A DNA stretch of 64,000 nucleotides from Cercis canadensis (taxonomy: Eukaryota; Streptophyta; Magnoliopsida; Fabales; Fabaceae), in the NCBI GenBank assembly GCA_003255065.1, contig QAOA01007198.1:124001-188000 (forward strand). Reading direction: 5' to 3'. Positions 53,780 to 64,000 of the stretch are shown one piece after another. Below the pieces are notes generated by a model. The model did no database searches and was not told the origin of the DNA. It was given only the letters and a program-made list of their open reading frames with translations. The first letter of the stretch is position 1, and each line of letters opens with the position of its first letter. Position numbers and translations under genes: made by a program.

Positions 53780-56055
53780 CCCACCCACGTAGAAATTCGA
53801 GGTCGGAGAGAAAACCTCTGTTGTCCAAGCACTTTGGTCTCTGCAAGAATTTAATTATATATATGTAGCTGAGAATTAAACACACACAATTATACACACT
53901 TTTCTTTTCTTTCCCTTTGTTTCAGACCAACCGGAATGGGTACCAATCAGAGAGAAAAGAAAGAAATGTCTTTTTTTTTTTAGGGAAATGTCATTTTAAT
54001 TGTACAGAGGATATAATATTTCATTGTGTAATCCTAGATCTGTTATGTACAACGATTTATACGAAAATGGAGATTGTGGAACTTTCTTTTTGGAGCAATA
54101 CTCGAAATCTTTTTTGTTAGTTAAAATAAGGCAAATTTTGATTAGCCTATGTTTCGGATTTTTGACAACGATTAGTCAATTTTGGAATGAACAAAGATAA
54201 CACCAACAAGGAAATCCTACTCAAATGAATAAACTTCAAATTCCATATATTTTCCTATAAGAAAAGAGAATTCCACCATTATAAATGGACCACGCTTAGC
54301 ACTAACATGGAGGTTTCAAATCAAACAGTAATAACTTATCCTTACAATATCCCCATGAATCCGTTAATGGTATTCTTAATTTTAGAATCACATTTTAATT
54401 ATTTCCACCAAAGACTAACATATATAACTACAAGATCTTGTCAAGAACCAATTCAATTTAAAAGGTTAAGCTATTTGGTAAAGATTCATAAATGATTTTA
54501 ATTATATCTAACAAATCTCTTAAATTTGGTTGAATTAATTTAAGAACTCTCGTTGAAGCCAATGTTCTGAATTTGATTTCACACAGGGAGAAAATTGTAG
54601 AGGGTTAATTAATTAAGGTGTTCTATTAAACGCCCACAAATTCATTTCAAGTTATCCAAACCCTAAAGATATCCTCAACTATTAAGAGTGGTATTGTCGG
54701 CTGGGTAAATTTTAAATATCTATATCACTATCAGCTCAATTGCCTTGGATTTACAGTCCGTTCAGTGGAACAAAGAAATCGATTTGTACAAGCTATAAGG
54801 AGAGGACGATATGATAAGGTAGGCAGAACAGTTGTCCAAATCCTATGAACCTAACTTAGCATGAGCTCGTCAATTTTCAAGAAGATTTTGATAAGCATAG
54901 CTCATCTAAAAGTCTTATCAAGTGCGTGTGCGTGTTTGATAACGCCTTGCGATTTGTGAGTTAACAATTTCGTTGACTTTCAAACTTGACAAAAACTAAA
55001 AATTTGCCAAGTAGGAAGCCCAACGTGATTCTAGATAGATAACATTAAGGGATGCATTGCTGCTAGATGAGATATATTGCATGTTGCACTTGCATGCAGT
55101 ATGGGATTGTTTACTTCTTCAAATAGCTTGTTGAGTTCATTAAAGAGATGTTTGTTATGTAGAATCTTAAATATAGTTTTGCGATAATTTTTGAAATAAT
55201 TAAACTATGAAATTACATATTCCATATAAATATGACTATCTTGTTTAATTTGTTGATAGAAGTGTTATTGATAAGTTGACAATAGTAATAACAGTATCAA
55301 CGATAGTGGTAGAATGATAGCAGTAGCACTATTGATGTAATTATGACAAATTGATATTCAGAAGCACTCTCAGATATAGAATAGAGTCTAGAGATTTCAT
55401 GATTGTAGTTGGAATCATTTTTTCTACATTTATGCTTAACTAAGTTCTACATGAATTAAGAATCTTTGGTTTGGTTAAGCAGTAAAAAATACGAACTCCT
55501 TATTTAATTACTTAAAGTTGAGATTGTGAGAATTTATTGATAAGATATTTATATTATTTCTGTCTTTAAATTTAGTTCAACTTAGCTGGTTTTTAATTAT
55601 TATTTTTTTTAAATAAAAGAATTTGTGAATTTTTATTAAGACATTATGGAGTTTGGATCATGGATAACAAACAAGTTTGTTGGTGGGTAGAGATGGAGCT
55701 GGAAACTCCACGGAGAAAACTAAATGGCAGTGCTTGTGGTGGGACAGTGTCCATACCAAGTACTTGGTACAATGCATTGTATGTGGAGCATGGCATCTTC
55801 CAGATTTGGTGGCAATGGGCAGGCATGCATTGGATTGGATACGTCATAAACTCATCAATCCAAATTAGAGGAAGCTACATGAACCCTTATCCCAAACAAT
55901 ACTTTTTACTTGTGCTAAAGCCTAAAGAATTCTCCCATTTCACTTCTCCTATGATGTAGGCACCTTATCTAATATACATGTAGTTAGTCATTCCGACTAT
56001 TGCTAATGCAGCAAAATTTGGTTTGCGTAATTGTCACCCATCACCAGATGTTAGG
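53780..56055. other. Aux/IAA 3' UTR and intergenic DNA
   Basis: The 3' UTR probably ends by about 54100. 54200-55640 is AT-rich without genes. A 99-codon frame at 55660-55959 is open in two frames but shows no family features and is probably chance. Confidence 0.45.
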
Positions 56056-56589
56056 AAGTAACGTGGAATTGGACATTATGGTTAATACAAATGAGAAAAT
56101 GGGTAAAGCGAAGCAGTTCCATGTTTCTGCAAAATAATATCTTCACACATCTCCCTCAGATTCATCCATGTTCTCAAACCCTATGATCTGGGACACTTGG
56201 GTTGACCAGTAAGCCAGTACCAGCCATNAAGTAACGTGGAATTGGGAAGAGATCCAGTCATGTTAACTTGAGTCATGTTGCTTAGATCTAAGCCGTCTAT
56301 TCCATTTAAGGTCATTTCAACCATTAAAACACATTAATATTTAATGGTTGAAATGAGCTTTAATGGAATGGACGGCTCAGATCTGAGCAACATGACTCAA
56401 GTGACATGACCAGATCCAAATCCCATGGAATTGGACATTATGGTTAATACAAATGAGAAAATGGGTAAAGCGAAGCAGTTCCATGTTTCTGCAAAATAAT
56501 ATCTTCACACATCTCCCTCAGATTCATCCATGTTCTCAAACCCTATGATCTGGGACACTTGGGTTGACCAGTAAGCCAGTACCAGCTAT
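56056..56589 (+). repeat. Direct repeat around an 'n' with an internal transposon difference
   Basis: 56056-56227 is repeated from 56229 to 56589 (about one substitution), but the second copy is interrupted after the first 17 bases by a 180-bp inverted-repeat element. The 'n' at 56228 lies exactly at the junction. This reads as two overlapping contigs representing empty and filled alleles. Confidence 0.9.
56246..56425. mobile_element. 180-bp MITE with long imperfect TIRs
   Basis: The two halves form arms of about 80 bp that meet near 56330: GATCCAGTCATGT and GAGTCATGTTGC on the left match GATCTGGTCATGT and GAGTCATGTTGC on the reversed right half. It is flanked by a 9-bp repeat TGGAATTGG (56237-56245 and 56426-56434), single in the empty copy at 56064-56072. 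The 9-bp duplication favours a Mutator-like MITE, though shared G bases make the exact ends uncertain, and 8 bp (hAT) is not excluded. Confidence 0.85.
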
Positions 56590-57265
56590 CATGATAAATA
56601 AATGACATTTAATTGCCTTTTAAGCAACTAAGTTTCCATTCTTTTTTCCCCCCACTTTGGAAAAGGAAGCAACTAAATTCTAAAATATTCACATTATTAT
56701 TGTACTAGCAATTAACATGCTGCTTTCCATCATATTCATCAAAGACTCTTATATTTTCGTTGTCCACGGTTTTTTCTTCTAAAGATTGAGGTCTATTCAG
56801 CTGCTTCGTAGATGGACCAAGTTTTCAGGCTTTTGAGCCAATCTGGGACCAAAGCCCACCACTGATATTTCCAGTCAAATTTTCAGGTTTTAAATGTAAA
56901 AAAACAGCAGAAATGGAACCCAGTGTCAGCCATAACAGTTCTGCAGTAGCCTTCTCTATCAACTGGTTGGATCATTCTTGTTGACTAATGAATAAAAACA
57001 ACTTAATATCAAGACAAATCCAAAATCTTGAAAAGATAATCTATTATAATGTCAAAAATGTTTCAATTAAGTTGTTCACGAGACAGATCAAAATAGAGTG
57101 GACCGTGATAATCATTCACGAAAACTACCAACAAGACAACACGAGATACAAACAATGCCCATATAGAACTAAAATTTACAGGAAAAATGTAAACTGTACA
57201 AAGAGGCAGAAGTTTCCCTGTTGAAATTAAATTCTAGGTTGGGCAATACATGGCACAGCTAGCTT
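56590..57265. other. Intergenic DNA and OSB 3' flank
   Basis: No gene is seen. The final few hundred bases are probably the 3' UTR of the minus-strand OSB gene; the open frame at 56988-57224 (+) has no recognisable features. Confidence 0.4.
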
Positions 57266-59969
57266 TTAGAAGGACAAGAATTCATCACTAGCCACCATAC
57301 TTGCAGGCATCCTATCGTTTTGATCAGCAAGAGACCCCATCCTCATGTCCAATATTGCCAATTGTGACTTCACCCATGGTGGATTCGACCTCCCCTCCAC
57401 CCACAGAGCTTCTCCTGTATCTTTGTGCTTAAAATCAGGATACTTTGGGTTCCTCTGCAAATTACCCAAAAAAAATTAAGGCATTCCAACAATTATGAAA
57501 GGATACTAAATGGAATAGAAATATAATTCGTTAGTGACAATGAACTCTGCATTATATGAAGTTATGAAACATGCAAAGTTAATAGTGTTAGTCCAGGTAA
57601 AAGAAACCACAATTAACAAATAACATTATTCATACATATAATGTAATCATCATATTTTCCGTTTGTCATTAAGAAAAACTTAGATCTTGAGCTAGATCCA
57701 TCAAATAAATGGTGGAGTAACATACAACAGGGTGCAAATTCTTGTATTATTCCATTCGTTGCTTCTGATAGTACATGCTTAATGCAGGTATTCATACCTC
57801 ATGATCAATGGCACCAATACCACCAAGGTGCACAGTTATAATATGTCATAGTCATGTTAACATGAAAAACGTCAAAAAGTATATATAAGGACATGAGACA
57901 GTGCTAAAACATTTAATACGGTACTTTTTTATTTTGGATTGACTCATTGAAGCCATTTCTCACTGATGAAAAATTGGCAGCATGTTGAGAAAGTGGAGAT
58001 GTCAGAGAAGTGTTTCCAACTACAATAGCAACATTTAGTAGACATATATATAATACTTGAAACAATCATCCGATACCAAGGGAAATAGCGTTACATCTAA
58101 ATGCTCTCCCTTTCTTTATTTACAAGATTAGTTAATAATTCACCTTGTTTTTCCTATTGTCCCACCATTCCACAGGATTAGCAAAGAATGCTTGCCATAA
58201 TTCTTCTGTAGAACCAGTATTACTGGCAGCATAGTTTCCTTTTCTACCTGAAATAATAGCATGAAAGAAGCAAGATTTTTAGCGAAAAAACAAAACCCTA
58301 CTGAAGCTGAGACCATATTTCATTAAATATATGACTTACCAGCCATCACGGAGTTAGACTCGTGATCGTATGAGGACACTGGTAGCAAACTCCTATCAAT
58401 GAAATTTAGCTGCTGAACAATTACCTGCATTAGATCTAAAATACAGTGATCCAGTTGTAAAACAAAAAACAAAACAAAACAAAAGGTCATATACAGGCAA
58501 TTACAAAACCTTGTAGTAGGTCTGCTGTTTCCCGTCATCACTTTCAACTGTATCTGAGATAAGGCGACCAGAAACATAAATTTGGTGGCCCTTCTCTAAA
58601 TGCTGAAAAGCAACATTAGCCAGCTCCTCCCAGAATGTCAAATTGATCCTATATTTTCAAATGACTAACACCTTTGAGAAAGAGAAATTGTTTAAATCCC
58701 AATAAGAAACTCTTCACAATCTTGACATAAGTAAATTGCCACAAGTGTACAGCATATGATTTTCTGGCACCAGTTGAGAGTAACATCACAATTGACAAAC
58801 TATACCCAAACTAAAAATACATAGGAGAAGTCATGGAAATGGAACCATAAGTAATCGGGAATACAATGCAGCAGCACAATGGTACTAAAGAATGGCCAAA
58901 CAACACTTTAACCTCTCTGATTCGTACATTTATAAAAAGAGATCCCCCTTCGCAAAAACCAGTGCATTACAGAATTTTTCTTTGTAAACCACAATGCAAA
59001 AATATCATTAAACTGACATTAAAATGTTGGAACTTGGCTCACTTTATGTACAATTCATATGGTCATGGTTGATTCAGAAATAACATTGAGCACGGAATCA
59101 AGGAATTCCAGATAGGACAGTAGTAAATGAATGGATATGTTGTGAGAAAATTTGTTCCATAATCAGGAGGGAACACATGAACTTATTTACTGAAAAATCA
59201 TTATATCTTGAGTAAAATGGCATACAATTTCGACATTTCTCATTTCCCTTTCTATGTTTTGCATATTATTTTAGAAACGTCACATAGATCCTCCAAATTT
59301 TTGTTCTGCTTTCACAATAATTCTTTTAACATATTATAGCATCAACTGGGGGGAGGGAGAACTTACAGCTCTCTGCCTCTCTCCCCGCATTCAACTAAAC
59401 ATTACAATGTGATCAGCAAAAGATTTCACAGAACAAGCTAATGAGAAATCCATTGTTGAAATGCCCAGGAATTAATGCCCAACATGCGAATCAACAATCA
59501 TGACCAAAAAGAAAAAGTACTTGTCAATTCCCTTGATAAGACAAAGCTAAAAACTGGAACGGAACAATGGAAAAATGAAAACGAAGTACCAGGATGTTTG
59601 GGTGGGACTTTTCTTGACGGCGAGGCGGGTCCAGCCGACTACTTTACCGGAGGACAAGTGTTTAATCTCGACAGGAGCAGCGACGATGCCAATGAGATTG
59701 ACGGAGTTGCAAAGCTCCTTCTTCCATGGAATCTCCGATGGTCTGGGGTAGGCTACCTGGTTGTAACTGTTGTTCCCAAAATCATCCATTGAGCACTTCA
59801 AGCATCCATTGGAGTTGGTGCTTGAAAGCTTTTTGAACAGTGAAGCTGGGAAAGGGTTTGGGAATTGAATTGCGAAGGGGGTCTTGGGTTTTGTGTTAGG
59901 GTTTTGGGGGATGATGAGCAAGTTCCTCAAGCTAGTTGATGCTGATGCTACTGCTCGCTCCAACACCAT
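57266..59969 (-). CDS. OSB: Organellar single-stranded DNA-binding protein, OSB2/OSB3 type
   Basis: OSB proteins bind single-stranded DNA in plant mitochondria or plastids and limit illegitimate recombination of organelle genomes. Five exons on minus: 59590-59969, 58510-58648, 58340-58424, 58144-58247 and 57266-57454. All are GT-AG and in phase, giving 298 residues. Residues 1 to about 60 are Ser/Asn/Pro-rich and basic, a likely organelle targeting peptide. The OB-fold/SSB region (about 77-195) starts YPRPSEIPWKKELCNSVNLI and includes INLTFWEELANVAFQHLEKG, HQIYVSGRLISD and VIVQQLNFIDRS. A PDF-type motif follows (STEELWQAFFANPVEWWDNR, NPKYPDFKHKDTGEALWVEG), the hallmark C-terminal DNA-binding module of OSBs. 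Only one complete PDF module is seen, which fits OSB2-like better than multi-PDF members. Compartment is inferred. Confidence 0.92.
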
Positions 59970-61980
59970 TGCCGGTGCTCTCTTTCTCTCTGTCTCTTAT
60001 CTTTTATGCTCTCCACGAAGGCGCGCGAAATAAAGAGGTTAGATCTTTTGTAAGCAAGGGTTGCTTTGCTGCTCAATTTGCAGATGGAAATCTTGCTCTT
60101 TTACTGAAGGCAAAACCGTGGGATATTTATGATAGACCCTGGACTGGACCAGTTGTAGCCCTACTGGGCTCTAGCCCGTTTATTTGGGCTAGCCTCTGGC
60201 CCATGATTTTCAAAGTACCGGTTAGCTCAGTTTGGGCCTTTTGTCGGTATCTGAAGTCCAGATTGAAGTACGGGCTAGTCAGATACAAGTCTAAAACATG
60301 GGCCAGCCTCTGGCCCATTTCAATGGCAGCCCATGATTTTCAAGTGCTGGCTAGCTCAGATTGGGCCTTTTGTATACGGGCTAGTTAGATATAAGCCTGT
60401 AACATGGGCAAGTTTCTGGCCCATTTAAATGATGACCCATGATTTTCAAGTGCCGGTTAGCTCAGATTGGGCCTTTTGTCGGTATCTGAAGTCCAAATTG
60501 TAGTACGGACAGTCCCTCCTCATTTTCTTTTACATTTATTATTAAAACTAAAATGAATTGATAAGAGAGAGAGATATATAAACCTATTACTAATGTCTCA
60601 ACTCATATAGTCACTTTTGCTCACGATTGTAGGAATCAGATTATTTATAAGCAAATTTAATTAGATGTAATTAAAATTATAAAGGTACAAATTTAACTGG
60701 TATTCAGTAAAATATGGTGAAAAAATAAGTGACATGTATATCACTGCTAAAAAACTGTTTATATTGCGAGTGTAGTAATTGATCGTAAGACTTGAAATAT
60801 GAGACATGCAAATGCAAAAGTTTGAAGGTGAGTTTATTTTAAAAAGTTCACTTTCTCACCAATGAGAGTATTGATGCATCAGTGGTATTTGGGATTGGGA
60901 GTTGTCTGGCAAGTGGAGGGTTGGAAGTGAGGAGATGTCGACTTTAGCAGACATGATTAGCGGATTCCCACGAATCCATTTTGCTTTATCCTTTTGGTTT
61001 TGTGCTACTTGTTTTCCCCCCTTCTTTATATGTTTGACAGATTCACTATAACCAGTACCAGTGTTTAATTGGCTGATTTTTTGTACCAAAAAGAAAGAAA
61101 AGAAATCGGTTGAAGTAGGAGTGTGGAGTCCAATCCAATCACACAATTAAATTGAATTGATTTAATTTAGGTTGAACGGCTGACAGGCCTCTATTACATG
61201 AAATTTAAAACCCAAATTCAAAATAGTGTACACTGTACACACGTGACACATAAGTTGAGAAGAGAGAAGGTTTTGATGACATGAGATCCGAGTAAGTGTG
61301 CAATTTAGTAATTAATATAGAGTGGGTGAAGATTGCTCCATTGTCCTTCCATCTCTATAGTGGTTTATCATCCAATAATGATTTGGGAGAATAGGGAAAA
61401 GAAGTCTAATTACTTTTGAGTAAACAAGTGAGGCACAGCCTAAACAAACAAAAAGCATCATCATTTTCTGCTGGACTTGCAACACCCAGCACTCTTAAAG
61501 CAACCATTATCCATTTTACCTCTGCATTTCATATCCGCTAGAATTACATCATCACTATTAAAATATACACACACCAAACTAACCTTTTACAGGTCCCACA
61601 ACCCACTACAAAAACTAAGCCCCACTATTAAAGTGGTTTCATCATATTCCACTACCCCCACCCATTGATACAAAAAAGAAAAAAAAAGCATATCAAGTAA
61701 ACTTTTGACAATTTTCTTTCCCTTTACTTGAAACTTGGCAAGACAAGATGGGGTCTGCTTGTATTTTTTAGGGCATTGACATCGAACCCTGTATTGACAA
61801 AAGCTGAATGAAATGCAAAAAGAAAGAGCTATGGCATCTGACTTCGACTGCAACTTGATGTTAACCAATGACTAAAATTATGGGGGTTTGGAACAGACAA
61901 ATAGCTAGTGGGTCCCACAAGTATTAGGCGAGCCTTGGATGGGACCCATTGGTTCCTGCACCCCTTTCCCTGCCCAAGGT
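59970..61980. other. OSB promoter, repeats and bHLH 3' flank
   Basis: 59970-60060 is the OSB 5' side. 60187-60510 is a degenerate tandem repeat. 60520-61450 is AT-rich without a gene. 61450-61980 is probably the long 3' UTR of the minus-strand bHLH gene. Confidence 0.45.
60187..60510 (+). repeat. Three degenerate tandem copies of a unit of about 105-110 bp
   Basis: Units start near 60187, 60300 and 60406, each opening GGGC.AGCCTCTGGCCCAT (third copy GGGCAAGTTTCTGGCCCAT). Each contains CCCATGATTTTCAA, TTAGCTCAG or CTAGCTCAG, and TTGGGCCTTTTGT; two keep CGGTATCTGAAGTCC. They are rich in GGGCT/AGCCC words and lie about 220-540 bp upstream of the OSB start codon. Confidence 0.8.
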
Positions 61981-62952
61981 CTATGAAGGAGGATTAGTTT
62001 CAGGCTTCACTATACTAGAGGTGTCTGGTGGCTGTGACTGGTATATTGCTGATGCCAGTGAAATGGGCATGATGCAAAGAGCTTTTGATTGAAGGAACTG
62101 CATGGCAGCCCCAACATTTTCTTCCATAAGCTTAGCTACCTGTCTTTCTGTGCCATCATTTGACCACTTCTCCCAGGCTGGTTGATTTCTTCCACCTTCA
62201 CTGCCTTCTTCCTGATCAATGGTAAATTTGTTAAATTGTTGGTGACGGTGAGTGAACAATTAAAGATTTCAAAAGATACACATCCTTCAGATTAATTACC
62301 TCAACTGATGATAATGGGATGTCTGTTACTAGTGGTGCCACAGCACCAGCTCCCCCCAATCTACTCATGCTCAAAACCTGAAAGGCAGACGAATAACAAT
62401 TAATGGAGCTCTTCTGTGCTTAAGTTTCACAATGTTGGTATATTCAGAATGAAAAGATTTGGATACTCCGGAGAACCTTGCTGTTATATTCATATCATGC
62501 ACCAAACTGAAATCTGTATCCTCAAACTATCCAGGGAACTCAATTGAACTGTTGCTATATTCACAGAAATTAGCATCCACAATATTGAAGTAGGACCTTC
62601 CAAGTCAACAACTAAGGACCCCTATGATATTATTGACTAGTTACAAATAAAAGATACTTCAGGAATAAATGGCATTGGCCAATCAGCTCTCATCCAACTA
62701 ATTCCAACTAAATGATGGGCCTAGAAAAAGAGGGGGACCCTGCGGGAAATTCATTGGTTGAGCGACTGGTGTAAATGGTAAGACCATGAAATCTCAAGAA
62801 TATTAGACAACATGGTTAACCTAATTAGTAATTAGGACATCAAAGACAATAACTGCAAAATCCATGAAGAGTTCTGAAGTATTTACCTTCACTTGAAGCC
62901 TTAAGAACTTGACGTAATCCACAATTTCATCCAGCATGGCAGCTCTATCTGT
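61981..62952 (-). CDS. bHLH transcription factor, UNE12/LRL (bHLH7/59/66/69/82) type, 3' part
   Basis: Members act in fertilisation and root-hair development; this is a nuclear DNA-binding protein. Three exons on minus, 62887-62952, 62300-62377 and 61981-62211, join in phase to the C-terminal 124 residues. The first encodes the end of the bHLH domain, [20 protein letters not shown] (loop/helix 2). [19 protein letters not shown] follows, then [20 protein letters not shown] and [20 protein letters not shown], ending [12 protein letters not shown], all highly characteristic of UNE12-like proteins. The basic region and helix 1 exon (RRERIAERMK type) is not found between 62953 and 64000, so the 5' end lies beyond the window. 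Partial only because of the window edge, not because of damage. Confidence 0.92.
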
Positions 62953-64000
62953 CTGAACAGCATACAAAAATATTAGAAATTATGGAAATTTGGAACATTA
63001 TAATCTTTTTTACAAGAAATGATTATATTATCAAAAAACACCAGAGAGCAGTAATGTGGAGAACGTAGCCAGCCTAGGTAAACCGAAAAGATAGCTTTCC
63101 ATTTTCCTATAATGACAATAGAATTATTCTCTCTTGAAATCCTGTAGATCCATTTCATGCTTCAAGAACTTTCTCAAAATTACATACATAGAATGAAAGC
63201 ATAAGCATGAGAAATTCAAAAAGTAAATATTAAATACATTACATATGTTTATCAAGAGATTTCATATTTAAGAGGACAAAATCCCAAATCAATTTAGCAT
63301 TCAACAGGTCTATAGGCAGAGACTACTCTTGGGATTCATTAAACATTAGTTCTAACCAACCAGTTGTAAGGAGGACTTGCAAAAGAAATTGTTCACGTTA
63401 ATCATTTTCTATATAATCCCAGTATCTAATGCTTTTTAAACATGGATGACAACAAGCAAAAACCAGAACATTCTTTTATTGTATATCTCTCTCCTTTCTT
63501 CATTGAAAAATTGGACAAAAAATGAAGAAAAAAGGGCGGACTGAAGAAATTGGTGGGGGTGCTTTGCTGCTTTCAAATTGAAAATCCCAGACATGGGTTA
63601 CAAAAGACACCGGTGTTGTGTCACTGAATATGGTTACACCTTCCACATATGAAGTGAACAATATCTAACCACAGCAGAGCATTCAAATAAATGCACACCT
63701 GCAGCAACTCCATTTTCCGCATTATTTTCATTTTTTGGTAGCAGTTGACAAGTAATACCAGCTTTTACTTATTCCACAAGATATAAATATATTTATCCAC
63801 AAGATGATCATAAATTGAACATCTGATATTAACCTTTTTCAGCTAACCAGATATATCAAATAACTAAGATATGTGTCATTACGAAATCCAAGAGCCAGAG
63901 AAAGAGAAAACACGTGATGATAGATACATCTTTTGTAAATGTTGACCTGCACATCTTTCTTTTCTCTCACTTTCATACTTGAGAAAACTCCCTAACTTTT
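62953..64000. other. Intron of the bHLH gene (to window end)
   Basis: Because the exon at 62952 starts with a spliced acceptor and no upstream exon is found, this stretch is most likely intronic. It is AT-rich and contains no RNA gene or repeat ends that I can support. An exon-like end near 63680 (GTTGCTGCAG then GTGTGC on minus) was seen but not joined. Confidence 0.5.

Noticed and set aside
55644-55959. 99-codon plus-strand and 67-codon minus-strand frames
   Set aside because: Several overlapping frames are open at once and none has recognisable motifs; likely chance in Trp/Gly-codon-rich sequence.
59936-60388. 150-codon plus-strand frame
   Set aside because: It starts inside the antisense of OSB exon 1 and runs into the tandem repeats; it has no protein features.

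Overview
This window is nuclear DNA from a eudicot plant, most likely a woody or otherwise heterozygous species that I cannot name. The evidence is AT-rich intergenic DNA, many short GT-AG introns, chloroplast-targeted products (PsbW, glutathione reductase, a class I lipase), Aux/IAA auxin repressors, an organellar single-stranded-DNA-binding (OSB) protein, and abundant small DNA transposons. I rebuilt the spliced genes by joining exons in phase; every complete gene model below closes in frame.

Layout: psbW (+, 1029-1721); a hAT-type transposon (2958-5007); chloroplastic/mitochondrial glutathione reductase (+, 5128-10349, ten exons); a UTP18-like WD40 ribosome-biogenesis protein (-, 12493-14187); a plastid DAD1-like phospholipase A1 (-, 16655-18951). 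A relic-rich stretch follows (19.4-29 kb). It holds an orphan first exon of a USP/kinase-like gene, the start of a broken mitochondrial dicarboxylate-carrier gene, a broken ALKBH10-type RNA demethylase fragment, and two terminal-inverted-repeat (TIR) elements in a duplicated block. Next come an FBL17-type F-box/LRR cell-cycle gene (+, 29207-34130), tRNA-Asp (two copies, -), and a P-loop uridine-kinase-like protein (+, 35633-40161). Then a divergent pair of Aux/IAA genes (IAA7/14/17 type on -, 42850-45354; IAA1-4 type on +, 52867-53779) about 7.5 kb apart, an OSB protein (-, 57266-59969), and the 3' half of a UNE12/LRL-type bHLH gene (-, 61981-62952) whose 5' part lies beyond the window.

The genes do not form one pathway. 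The Aux/IAA pair is the only linked functional unit, and it matches the linked IAA pairs known from Arabidopsis.

Nothing here looks like a wholly new system. The most informative unexplained structure is a set of single 'n' bases. At least four sit exactly where a block of about 170-800 bp is repeated with roughly 1% difference. I read these as ends of overlapping contigs (two haplotypes) joined without merging. One such joint captures a 180-bp transposon present in one copy and absent from the other, with a clean 9-bp target duplication. The apparent second tRNA-Asp, the repeat in FBL17 intron 1 and the duplicated block upstream of FBL17 should therefore be treated as possible assembly artefacts.
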